Positions 1 through 5,386 are shown, counted from the first letter of the stretch. The stretch: 5,912 bases of DNA from Methanofollis sp. (GCA_028696365.1 JAQVHG010000142.1:1-5912), one strand, 5' to 3'. Program-made: numbers and translations. Notes: generated by a model not told the origin, from the letters alone.

Positions 1-12
1 CCCATTTAAAAT

Positions 13-1110
13 ATGATGAAATCGAAATCCCTGCTGGTAGCTGCGGTGCTGCTCGTATGCGCCGCAGTCTTCCTCTGTGGGTGTACCGGCACCCAGACAG
101 ATGCCACCGACGGAGTCACCACTCCGGCGCCTGGCGATGAGAATGTTACCCCGACAACGAATGAAACTGTTGCTCCGGCAGAAGGAGAGGTGCTGAACGT
201 CTTCCACGCCGGTAGTCTCGCCAAGCCCTTCGAGGAACTTGAACAGACCTTCGAGGACGCCCACCCAGGTGTCGACGTGAGGCTCTATGCCGGCGGCTCG
301 ACCAAGCTCGCCCGCGAGATCACTGACCTTGGGAAGAACGCCGACGTCTATGCGACTGCCGACTACCTGCTCATCCCGAACCTCCTGGTCCCGGCAGAGA
401 AGGCTGACTGGTACCTCACCTTTGCCAAGAACCGTCTTGTCCTCTGCTATACCAATGAGAGCAACTACGCCGATGAGGTCGACGACACCAACTGGTACAC
501 CATCCTTGCAAAGGACGACGTCAACTGGGCCTTCTCCGACCCGAACCAGGACCCATGTGGCTACCGCGCCCCGATGGTCATCCAGCTTGCCGAATTCAAC
601 TATGAAGACGACCAGATCTTTGACAACACCGTCGCTGCCCACAGCAACATCACGGTGACTGAAGAGAACGGTACCTACACCATCCACGCCACCGAGCCTG
701 ACCCAGAACTCCCACTCCAGATCCGTCCAAAGAGTGTCGAACTTGTGCAGATGCTCCAGGCCGGCGGGCTTGACTATGCCTGGGAGTACAGGAGTGTCGC
801 CGTCCAGCACGGGCTGAACTTCCTTGAACTCCCTGAAGCCATCGACCTCTCGTCTGTCGAGTATGCCGACACCTACAAGCAGGTGCAGATCGAATGCACT
901 GACGGCACGAAGGCTGCAACGCCGGTCGTCTACGGCGTGACCATCCCGACGAACGCCGAGCACTCTGAGATGGCCCTTGAGTTTGTGAAGATGCTTGTCG
1001 GCGAGGAAGGCCAGGCTATTATGGACGCCCAGGGCCAGCCCCCGATCGTCCCGGCCAACGCCTTTGGCGATGTCCCTGCTGAACTGGCAAACTTCACTGC
1101 CACCCCCTAA
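13..1110 (+). CDS. wtpA: Tungstate/molybdate ABC transporter substrate-binding lipoprotein WtpA
   Basis: Extracellular, lipid-anchored receptor that binds tungstate (or molybdate) and delivers it to a WtpB permease/WtpC ATPase; in methanogens the metal serves formylmethanofuran and formate dehydrogenases. Of 365 residues, 3-24 form a signal peptide with lipobox LCGC (Cys24 is the lipidation site). Residues 25-60 are a Thr/Pro/Ala linker, and the binding domain starts at about 61 with FHAGSLAKPF. Family landmarks follow: AGGSTKLAREITDLGK (93-108), ADYLLIPNLL (116-125), SDPNQDPCGYR (175-185), RPKSVELVQ (238-246), LDYAWEYRSVAVQH (253-266) and GQPPIVP near the end. Ser68 and Ser96 are likely oxyanion ligands. 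In characterised WtpA-type proteins an Asp and a Glu also coordinate the metal; the counterparts here should lie in the SDPNQDP motif and at Glu258. Two adjacent ATGs (13 and 16) make the start uncertain by one codon; only 12 upstream bases are visible and they show no Shine-Dalgarno. A terminator follows at once, so wtpB/wtpC are not downstream. Confidence 0.95.
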   Translation: MMKSKSLLVAAVLLVCAAVFLCGCTGTQTDATDGVTTPAPGDENVTPTTNETVAPAEGEVLNVFHAGSLAKPFEELEQTFEDAHPGVDVRLYAGGSTKLAREITDLGKNADVYATADYLLIPNLLVPAEKADWYLTFAKNRLVLCYTNESNYADEVDDTNWYTILAKDDVNWAFSDPNQDPCGYRAPMVIQLAEFNYEDDQIFDNTVAAHSNITVTEENGTYTIHATEPDPELPLQIRPKSVELVQMLQAGGLDYAWEYRSVAVQHGLNFLELPEAIDLSSVEYADTYKQVQIECTDGTKAATPVVYGVTIPTNAEHSEMALEFVKMLVGEEGQAIMDAQGQPPIVPANAFGDVPAELANFTATP

Positions 1111-1135
1111 TCTCTTTTTTTCTGTACAGATTTTT
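1111..1135 (+). terminator. T-rich archaeal terminator of wtpA
   Basis: Directly after the TAA stop come seven T (1115-1121) and then a second run of five T (1131-1135), the usual form of an intrinsic archaeal terminator. A small hairpin follows at 1158-1176 (CTCAGA, 7-base loop, TCTGAG), overlapping a 10-base direct repeat GTATTGTTCT (1150-1159 and 1164-1173). Confidence 0.7.
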
Positions 1136-1200
1136 CGGTTCTAGAATTGGTATTGTTCTCAGAGTATTGTTCTGAGTAGGGAGGGGTCTCTCTCCTGACA

Positions 1201-1350
1201 GGTCATCCCCAAACTCTCTCGTCCTCCCCCTTCTCAGAAGAGAGCACTGAATGTGGTGGAGAGATCCTCTCTCTCTTCGTTGCCAAACGATGGCTTCATG
1301 CCTTCCAACTCAACCGTGCCGGGGGCGCTGCCCCCTGGTGGAGGATAGGG
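1201..1350 (+). repeat. Dispersed repeat copy R1
   Basis: Starts GGTCATCCC (1201), carries GAGAGATCC (1259-1267) and the palindromic core GGGGGCGCTGCCCCC (1321-1335), then GGATAGGG. The same three landmarks occur in the same order in R2, each displaced by 439-440 bases, so the two copies are colinear with almost no net length change. The identity between landmarks is only moderate, pointing to old copies. Confidence 0.7.
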
Positions 1351-1556
1351 TTTAGAAATTCAGGAACGAAAAAATTCAGTTCAAGATCATTTTTAACCCC
1401 AGTGAGTTTTGGGATATGCTCCCAGTCTATCAGTACGTTCTAGAACACGGGGGGTTGAGAGGATCTGCAGGATTTCGTTGTCTGGGTGCAACCCCCATGA
1501 GAAGGCGATGAAGGTGCTGCGATTTGACTGGCATGTTCTGTTTATCATATCCTCCC

Positions 1557-1636
1557 ATGTCGTGGTTCCTGAGGGTCGGGGGACGCTGCCCCCGGACCCC
1601 CGGGATCACGATAGGATCGGGAAGGCAGAATAGATA
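1557..1636 (+). repeat. Partial repeat copy R1b (core and tail only)
   Basis: Contains a variant core (GGGGGACGCTGCCCCC, 1578-1593), the following GGACCCC, then ATAGGATCGGGAAGGCAGA. This is the right-hand half of the repeat; the left-hand half is not recognisable. It abuts the start of R2, suggesting nested or tandem insertion. Confidence 0.6.
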
Positions 1637-1640
1637 ACGA

Positions 1641-1830
1641 GGTCATCCCAAAACTCTCCGACTTTCCTCTCGGAGAAGATGGTGATGGATGATGGTTGAG
1701 AGATCCTCACCTCTTTGGTGCGCAAACTTGTATCGATCGCCTTCGCAAACACTCGCGCTGGGGGCGCTGCCCCCAGACCCCACGGAATGGCGATAGGGAC
1801 AGGAAGGCAGAGCGATGATCATGAAGACGA
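1641..1830 (+). repeat. Dispersed repeat copy R2
   Basis: Clearest copy: GGTCATCCC (1641), GAGAGATCC (1698-1706), CCTCACCTCTTTGG, core GGGGGCGCTGCCCCC (1760-1774), AGACCCC, then GGCGATAGGGACAGGAAGG and CAGAGCGATGATCA. The distance from start to core is 119 bases, against 120 in R1 and 117 in the inverted copy R4. A possible tail (TTCTACAGAGCCA) lies at 1918-1930 beyond an intervening hairpin. Confidence 0.7.
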
Positions 1831-1834
1831 GATG

Positions 1835-1875
1835 GGATCCTCCGCCAATCTCCATCAGCCAGCGGCGGAGGGTCC
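1835..1875. repeat. Inverted repeat, 12-base arms
   Basis: GGATCCTCCGCC (1835-1846) and GGCGGAGGGTCC (1864-1875) pair with one mismatch (G-T in RNA) across a 17-base loop. A further CCTCCGCC follows at 1891-1898 and could compete for pairing. It lies inside the repeat-rich region and not after a gene, so a terminator role is unlikely. Confidence 0.55.
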
Positions 1876-1900
1876 GGGGAGCGGCAAGTCCTCCGCCAGA

Positions 1901-1965
1901 GAGGGATCCAGGGGATTTCTACAGAGCCAGAATTTTATGATTAGTTTCCCTCTTCAGGATCCCTC
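1901..1965. repeat. Inverted repeat GAGGGATCC/GGATCCCTC
   Basis: Perfect 9-base arms at 1901-1909 and 1957-1965 enclose 47 bases that include a copy of the tail motif TTCTACAGAGCCA (1918-1930). May mark the ends of a tiny inserted unit, or be chance. Confidence 0.4.
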
Positions 1966-2104
1966 AATGGCGATACGCAGAACTAAAAATATCCTCTCCG
2001 AATGATTCTGTCCTCTGCCTTATCTTCATCTAGGGGATCCAGGTGACAGCACCCCCGGCGAGAGAGAGACTATGGGAAGACGTGATAATCAGACGTGCCG
2101 CCCC

Positions 2105-2271
2105 TCATCGTAGAGTTTTTCCCTGTCATCTCGTGCCGGGGGGCGGTGGCGACGATGGAACACGATCCCAACCTGTTCTTCAGTCTTGAAAATGAGCGAT
2201 CAAACGACGAGAAATTTTCATCACGTATGCTTGAGCCACAGGTTCATGTTGAATTCTACAGAGCCAAGGAT
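2105..2271 (+). repeat. Dispersed repeat copy R5 (degenerate core, good tail)
   Basis: A worn core (GCCGGGGGGCGG, about 2133-2144) is followed by GCGATCAAACGACGAG and then a tail beginning CGTATGC at 2224. That tail aligns with the tail of R3 (from 3946) over about 45 bases with few differences: CGTATGC, TGAGCC, GGTTCATG, TTCTACAGAGCCA in the same order and spacing, with one single-base indel. Confidence 0.6.
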
Positions 2272-2389
2272 TACGGAAAATGCAGAGCACATTCTTCCCT
2301 GGGGATTGGTGAAGGACGGCAATCTCCTCTTCACGATCATTGATGGCGCCTTATCGGCTTCTACCTTCACTCCTAGTAAACTTGCTCCC

Positions 2390-2445
2390 TTCGATCCCGT
2401 AGGGCCGCCGCTCCACGATTGGGTCAGGAAGGCAGAGAAAAAAAG
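2390..2445 (+). repeat. Partial repeat copy R6
   Basis: A degraded core (GTAGGGCCGCCGCTCCACG) is followed by GGTCAGGAAGGCAGAG, which matches the post-core part of R2 (GGACAGGAAGGCAGAG). Nothing of the left half is convincing. The copy lies just beyond the 3' end of the PRC-barrel gene on the other strand. Confidence 0.4.
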
Positions 2446-2558
2446 TCCTGACCGGGGTGGTTCCCTTTTCTCCCTCTGCAGGGAAGAAAGCACCGGCACC
2501 TACGGTCTTTGTGTATTCTTTGTTCTCCCACGCCGGGCAGGCGGTCCTGAGATCTCTC

Positions 2559-2942
2559 TTATTTTATCTCGCTCTCCCAGGGTGGACTGTAGTCGTAGAA
2601 CCGATACACTCGCTCAAACCACGAGAGGTCGTCAGCCTTCGGCCAGTGCCCATGGTCGAAGTTTGGTGCTGTCTCCATCGTCTCCTTTCTCATCTTCAGG
2701 AGGAAATCGTCTTCCTCTTCGGTGAGCGCCTGCCAGGGCACAGGATACAGTTTCTCCCCAAGGCCCATGATCCCGCCTGTGGAGAGGACGGCAAAGACGA
2801 TTGAACCTGAGGCCATGTCTATCATCAGGTGGTGGACCTCGCCGAGGTCTTCGCCGAGGGTGTTCTTCACTCTCTTGCCGAGGATCTTATCGGTGGCCAC
2901 AATCCGCGGGTGAACTATTGTGACTGGACTTGCAAAACTCAT
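2559..2942 (-). CDS. PRC-barrel domain protein
   Basis: Predicted 127-residue cytoplasmic protein. Residues about 15-70 carry the PRC-barrel pattern: ILGKRVKNTLGEDLGEVHHL, then MIDMASGSIVFAVLSTGG, then LGEKLYPVPWQAL. PRC-barrels are small beta-barrels found in RNA-maturation and photosynthetic-reaction-centre proteins and often stand alone in archaea, where their role is mostly unknown. The C-terminal part (KADDLSWFERVYRFYDYSP) is the aromatic tail common to the stand-alone forms. I chose the start at 2942 because a strong Shine-Dalgarno (GAGGGGGGAG, 2951-2960 on the minus strand) sits 8 bases upstream and because the family pattern begins there. An open frame reaches back to 3029, but those 29 residues do not resemble the family. 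The gene is divergent from the tRNA across about 140 bases. Product class is secure; cellular role is not. Confidence 0.85.
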   Translation of the reverse strand: MSFASPVTIVHPRIVATDKILGKRVKNTLGEDLGEVHHLMIDMASGSIVFAVLSTGGIMGLGEKLYPVPWQALTEEEDDFLLKMRKETMETAPNFDHGHWPKADDLSWFERVYRFYDYSPPWESEIK

Positions 2943-2950
2943 CTCTTCTG

Positions 2951-2960
2951 CTCCCCCCTC
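2951..2960 (-). promoter_or_regulatory. Ribosome binding site deciding the PRC-barrel start
   Basis: GAGGGGGGAG on the minus strand, 8 bases before ATG at 2942; it favours this start over in-frame ATGs at 2984 and 3029, which lack such a site. An AT-rich patch (CAAATAAT, near 2988-2995) is a possible but weak TATA box. Confidence 0.65.
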
Positions 2961-3037
2961 TTGTGCGCATGCGTCTGTGGCCATACCATTATTTGAAGAT
3001 TGTGGGTGGGCACGGCGACGGTGCCCCACGGCCTCCC

Positions 3038-3066
3038 GAAAATTTAAGTACCAGGATTATTATATA
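3038..3066 (+). promoter_or_regulatory. Probable box-A promoter of tRNA-Glu
   Basis: Two AT-rich candidates stand out from GC-rich surroundings: AAAATTTAAGTA (3039-3050), which would start transcription about 12 bases before the tRNA, and ATTATATAG (3057-3065), which would start it at or within the tRNA 5' end. The first fits better with a short 5' leader removed by RNase P. Confidence 0.55.
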
Positions 3067-3081
3067 GAATATGGCACTTCT

Positions 3082-3154
3082 GCTGCCATAGTGTAGTGGC
3101 CAATCATGTCGGCCTTTCACGCCGACGACTGGGGTTCAAATCCCCATGGCAGCA
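3082..3154 (+). tRNA. tRNA-Glu (anticodon UUC)
   Basis: A complete cloverleaf can be drawn. Acceptor arm GCTGCCA (3082-3088) pairs with TGGCAGC (3147-3153), with discriminator A at 3154. Anticodon stem TCGGC (3109-3113)/GCCGA (3121-3125) encloses loop CTTTCAC, giving anticodon TTC, which reads GAA/GAG. T arm TGGGG (3130-3134)/CCCCA (3142-3146) has loop TTCAAAT. The D region GTGTAGTGGCC is typical of archaeal tRNA-Glu/Asp. No CCA is encoded and no intron is present. The remains of an integrase gene begin about 50 bases downstream in the same orientation, so the 3' end of this tRNA was probably an attachment site. Confidence 0.95.
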
Positions 3155-3207
3155 TTCCGACTTTCGGTCCAAATCCCTAACGCTTTTCCTGTCTTGACCG
3201 AAGGCAT

Positions 3208-3724
3208 GTGTATGAGATCTGCTCCAACATGATCTGATCGCTCTTTTCATTGCATCAAGAGCGAGTATGCGGACCGTTCCGTCGTCAAGGGGCTTGCAAA
3301 CGGCACCCTCACCTCGTGCGACGCCGACCTGATCCGCGAGTTCGTTGCAGAATGCCAGTCCTGCAACAACATCAGTGCAGCCAGAACCAACAAACTCGTC
3401 TACTCGATGTTTAAGACCTACGCCCATCTTACCGGCCAGGACATCGACCAGGAGATCCTCCGGACCTACGGCATCGCCCAGGGAGACGGCAACGGGCACC
3501 GGCGGCCGTGGCTCGAACCCTGGCAGTGCCCGCACTGTCGGGCCGTCAACGGTCCGTCGTCCAACTTCTGCAGCCTCTGCGGCCGGACGCTCACCGAGGA
3601 GGCGACCGAGAGCATGGACGAGTGCGTCACCGTTGCCAAGGGTTCTCGGGAATACGACCTCATCCTCCGACAACTGCGAAGCGACCTGGACCGGCAAGGG
3701 TGGAAAAAAACTTGTGAATGGTGA
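3208..3724 (+). pseudogene. Tyrosine recombinase (integrase) remnant, catalytic core deleted
   Basis: The main frame is open from 3233 to the TGA at 3722-3724. It begins with IKSEYADRSVVKGLANG, LTSCDADLIREFVAEC and ARTNKLVYSM, the N-terminal core-binding (SAM-like) part of methanogen and haloarchaeal integrases. It then jumps to FKTYAHLTGQDIDQEILRTYGI, which in this family is the segment around the nucleophilic tyrosine near the end of the catalytic domain (candidate Tyr codon 3419-3421). A zinc ribbon follows (CPHC, ten residues, CSLC), then an acidic/basic helical tail. The roughly 200 residues with the Arg-His-Arg residues are absent; the join is near 3400-3412 and in frame. The 5' end is broken too: VYEICSNMI, which resembles the usual first helix, lies in another frame (3208-3234), and the main frame has a stop at 3230-3232 and no start before ATG 3407. 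That ATG could give a 105-residue zinc-ribbon protein without recombinase activity. Confidence 0.8.
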
Positions 3725-3733
3725 CATCCCGCG

Positions 3734-3762
3734 TGGGGAGCGGAGGCACTCCCCCATTTTTT
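3734..3762 (+). terminator. Hairpin and T-run terminator after the integrase remnant
   Basis: GGGGAG (3735-3740) pairs with CTCCCC (3749-3754) across an 8-base loop, followed by six T (3757-3762). It lies 10 bases after the stop codon. Confidence 0.65.
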
Positions 3763-3764
3763 AC

Positions 3765-3990
3765 GAGGCCATCCCGAAACTCTACTGGTTCCACTCTCCG
3801 AAGATGATACAGAAATGATACAGAAATGAGAGTGCAACACCCTCACTTCTCTTTGCCTTTTCCTCTCCCCGCACCGAGGGAAGATCTCGGAACGAACGGG
3901 GGGAAGGCACATCGATCAGAAGATCTCTTGAACATGTTTCAACCGCGTATGCCTGAGCCCTGGGTTCATGCTGATTCTACAGAGCCAAAA
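3765..3990 (+). repeat. Dispersed repeat copy R3, longest copy with tail
   Basis: Begins GAGGCCATCCCGAAACTCT (3765), has GAGAG (3828) and CCTCACTTCTCTTTG matching CCTCACCTCTTTGG of R2, a worn core (ACGGGGGGAAGGCAC, about 3896-3910) and GATCAGAAGATC. It ends in the tail CGTATGCCTGAGCC...TTCTACAGAGCCA shared with R5. It faces R4 (inverted) across the small minus-strand gene. Confidence 0.6.
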
Positions 3991-3991
3991 A

Positions 3992-4264
3992 TCACCAACA
4001 ATCATAGTCTGTAATATCTTCCTTTTCGTTGCACCAATTACAGCGGCAGACATACATCGTACCAAGACCAGTTGGCGTGCAAATCACATCTATATTCCCA
4101 CCGATTGTCGTCGGCTCCACACACTTCAGATGTTTCTTTTCAAAATCTATGAATCGAGCATATTCGACATCGTTCATATCATACATACTATCGTCTCCCA
4201 TCGTACGAGATTTCCACTCGGGGGGATGTTCTGGAAAGGTTCTCACCCCACAGCAGATGGTCAT
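3992..4264 (-). CDS. Small Cys-rich hypothetical protein, possible metal-binding
   Basis: A 90-residue acidic protein that I do not recognise. Cysteines fall in three places: CC at 4-5, a single one in HLKCVEP (mid-protein), and CRCNWC close to the C-terminus followed by NEKEDITDYDCW. The closing pattern, with PTGLGTMYVCRCNWC and then an acidic DITDYD stretch, looks like a small one-zinc domain. The metal site is inference. The gene is AT-rich compared with wtpA and the 5243-5912 genes, suggesting separate origin. ATG at 4264 is preceded by GGAAGG (weak Shine-Dalgarno); the frame stays open for 11 codons upstream to a TGA without another ATG. A perfect 18-base palindrome lies 33 bases upstream. 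The opposite strand also has a longer open frame (3968-4399), but its translation is hydrophobic and unstructured, and I regard it as the shadow. Confidence 0.6.
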   Translation of the reverse strand: MTICCGVRTFPEHPPEWKSRTMGDDSMYDMNDVEYARFIDFEKKHLKCVEPTTIGGNIDVICTPTGLGTMYVCRCNWCNEKEDITDYDCW

Positions 4265-4296
4265 TCCAACCTTCCATACGTATCCTTTTGCATTGA

Positions 4297-4314
4297 GATA
4301 TCATTTATGATATC
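4297..4314. promoter_or_regulatory. Perfect palindrome, possible operator of the Cys-rich gene
   Basis: GATATCAT-TT-ATGATATC: 8-base arms with a 2-base centre, 33 bases upstream of the minus-strand ATG at 4264. A TATA-like CTTTATTT on the minus strand (about 4334-4341) would place the transcription start inside or next to it, as expected for a repressor site. Regulation is inferred from position and symmetry only. Confidence 0.45.
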
Positions 4315-4477
4315 ATTTCTGCATATGGTGGAAATAAAGAGTGTTTTTTACTATAGGGGACCTTTAAAGACCATATATCTCCGCATAACGGTTCTGTAGA
4401 GGGCCCCTGTACGGATTTCTAGGGGACTGGCCGCCCTTCTGTCCCCCGCATCAGGACCGAATCGGAGACGATCAACT

Positions 4478-4652
4478 CTGCCCCCGCCCTATCTTCGTCC
4501 CGGATATCTGCGGGCAGAGCCCCGGCGCGAAGATGGGGAAAGAGGGTTGACCCACGCTCGCACCAAGAAGAGGTAGGGCTTCACACCATCATCAATTCCT
4601 ATCTTCTGTGGGGGGATAGGGCTGGAGATTTTTGGGATGGCCTCTACGTTCT
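4478..4652 (-). repeat. Dispersed repeat copy R4, inverted
   Basis: Read on the minus strand it starts GAGGCCATCCCAAAAATCTC (from about 4645), continues GATGATGGTGTGAAG, CCTACCTCTTCTTGGTGCG and a worn core CCGGGGCTCTGCCCG (4525-4511), and ends in GGGCGGGGGCAGAG. Start-to-core distance is 117 bases against 119 in R2, and the order of landmarks is the same. Between the palindrome at 4297-4314 and this copy (about 4340-4477) I see no gene, only two TAGGGGAC words (4356-4363 and 4421-4428). Confidence 0.65.
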
Positions 4653-4722
4653 AATCTGTTTAACGGTTTAAACAATAATTCGGCGGATAAAAATAAAAAA
4701 GAATATCAACCGGGGATTAGAA
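4649..4722 (+). promoter_or_regulatory. AT-rich promoter region with nested inverted repeats
   Basis: A TATA-like stretch GGATAAAAATAAAAAAG (4685-4701) would start transcription near 4715-4720, giving a very short leader. It is framed by TTCTAATC (4649-4656) and its exact reverse complement GATTAGAA (4715-4722), and a second inverted repeat GTTTAA-CGGT-TTAAAC lies at 4658-4673. These could be regulator sites; 8-base arms alone are near chance level. Confidence 0.5.
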
Positions 4723-4826
4723 TGTCCAGAAATGGATGTAGACAACTCTATCTTCGTGACCAGATTGATTGAATTTGTGACATTATTGAGAACGGGAAAG
4801 ATAAAGACAGTAGCATTTCTCTTTCC
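4722..4826 (+). pseudogene. Out-of-frame or interrupted 5' part of the 4827-5102 gene
   Basis: The body frame stays open upstream of ATG 4827 to a TGA at 4770-4772 and reads ICDIIENGKDKDSSISLS, which looks like genuine protein. Two continuations exist. One is the same frame from ATG 4722 (behind GGGGAT at 4712-4717), giving MSRNGCRQLYLRDQID and then the TGA. The other is ATG 4732 in a different frame, giving MDVDNSIFVTRLIEF, which would join smoothly as EFCDIIENG if the TTT at 4774-4776 had once been TTTT. Either a nonsense change (TGG to TGA), a one-base deletion in a T run, a sequencing error, or recoding explains this. Confidence 0.5.
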
Positions 4827-5102
4827 ATGCGCAAAGAACTCGCAGAGAAAGTTCGAGGAGACGTCGAAGAGTATTTTGATGGAATTGTCTATGACTGTTC
4901 TTCATCAGAATGCTCTCTTGACATGGACGATTTCAATGAAGATGGGTTGATCCAGATCGTTGAGCGGGACATCGATGAAAAGTTCAATGGAACGACCGTT
5001 TCAGAAACCGACATACTGAAAATGAAAAAGGGATGCAAGCGAGCATTGCTGATTTTTTGTAAAGAACTGTATCAAATGGACAGTTACGAAAACTTCGCCT
5101 GA
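4827..5102 (+). CDS. Hypothetical acidic protein, probably lacking its N-terminus
   Basis: 91 residues from this ATG, not recognised. The translation is a normal soluble, mostly helical protein: KELAEKVRGDVEEYFDGIVYDC, an acidic middle (SLDMDDFNEDGLIQIVERDIDEKF), then SETDILKMKKGCKRALLIFCKELYQ. No signal peptide or membrane segment. The ATG has no Shine-Dalgarno (ATTTCTCTTTCC precedes it) and protein-like sequence continues upstream, so this is probably an internal Met. The ancestral product would be about 123-126 residues. AT-rich codon use, unlike wtpA or the genes after 5243, hints at acquisition. A T-run terminator follows. Whether a functional protein is still made depends on the disruption upstream. 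Confidence 0.55.
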   Translation: MRKELAEKVRGDVEEYFDGIVYDCSSSECSLDMDDFNEDGLIQIVERDIDEKFNGTTVSETDILKMKKGCKRALLIFCKELYQMDSYENFA

Positions 5103-5118
5103 CCCTCTCTCACGAGAG

Positions 5119-5150
5119 CCGACTTTCGGAGATATCAACTCTCTTTTTTA
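5119..5150 (+). terminator. Hairpin and T-run terminator
   Basis: A short hairpin CCGA-CTT-TCGG (5119-5129), bracketed by GAGAG/CTCTC, precedes six T (5144-5149). It separates the AT-rich gene from the GC-rich operon. TTTTTTATACC (5144-5154) could double as the TATA element of the next operon; that is weak. Confidence 0.55.
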
Positions 5151-5226
5151 TACCCCCTCGCCCACCTTCTCCTTAGTGCGGTGTCGCCGGTCCCCCCGAC
5201 CTGTTCTTACCCAACGCGGGCCGCAC

Positions 5227-5232
5227 AGGAGG
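5227..5232 (+). promoter_or_regulatory. Shine-Dalgarno of the 5243 gene
   Basis: AGGAGG, 10 bases before ATG 5243. It is the best evidence that the short frame behind it is translated. Confidence 0.65.
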
Positions 5233-5242
5233 AAACCAGACT

Positions 5243-5386
5243 ATGAGAGAGATCTCTCAGGAAATCCTCGACCACATGCCCGACCCGATCGCAAAGATGG
5301 TCTGGGAGAAGTGGATCGAGGACGGAAAAGCCAGATTGAAGACCCCCCACAACGAGGCACAAAAATGTCAGGCGATGGCCCGATAG
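5243..5386 (+). CDS. Small hypothetical protein (47 residues), first gene of a coupled operon
   Basis: Too short to be obvious, but it has a full AGGAGG site, balanced composition and a helix-forming translation: MREISQEILDHMPDPIAK, MVWEKWIEDGKARLK, TPHNEAQKCQAMAR. No family recognised. It is probably cytoplasmic, with no signal or membrane segment. Its last 22 bases overlap the start of the next gene (5365) in another frame, a sign of translational coupling. Base composition matches the GC-rich genes downstream and differs from the AT-rich gene before it. Confidence 0.55.
   Translation: MREISQEILDHMPDPIAKMVWEKWIEDGKARLKTPHNEAQKCQAMAR

Larger units (their letters stand above)
1136..2558. other. 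Gene-free, repeat-rich intergenic region
   Basis: About 1.4 kb between wtpA and the PRC-barrel gene. The open frames here are short, overlap each other on both strands, have Arg/Ser/Pro/His-rich low-complexity translations and lack ribosome binding sites, so I call none of them. What fills the stretch is a set of diverged repeat copies (listed separately) and several hairpins. I see no RNA gene that I can name. Confidence 0.7.

Noticed and set aside
1201..2445. CRISPR array or tandem satellite
   Set aside because: Copies are long, diverged, unequally spaced and partly inverted, without uniform short repeats and unique spacers.
2186..2725. 179-codon plus-strand open frame
   Set aside because: It overlaps the repeat copies and is antisense to the PRC-barrel gene; composition is Ser/Arg/Pro-rich with no domain and no ribosome binding site.
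3007..3027. Hairpin GGGCAC/GTGCCC between the PRC-barrel gene and the tRNA
   Set aside because: Arms of six bases in GC-rich DNA, upstream of both genes and not clearly in either leader.
3104..3757. 217-codon minus-strand open frame across the tRNA and integrase remnant
   Set aside because: It is the antisense shadow of GC-rich integrase codons; the plus strand shows clear integrase and zinc-ribbon motifs.
3968..4399. 143-codon plus-strand open frame opposite the Cys-rich gene
   Set aside because: The translation lacks protein-like patterning and runs through the palindrome and promoter-like DNA; the minus strand reads better. Some doubt remains.
4770..4772. TGA read as selenocysteine
   Set aside because: No selenocysteine insertion hairpin was evident nearby, no selenoprotein family matches, and Methanomicrobiales are not known for selenocysteine use.
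5119..5129. CCGACTTTCGG, also found at 3157-3167 just 3' of the tRNA, as a shared element boundary
   Set aside because: An 11-base match between two places is at chance level here, and both can be simple hairpins.
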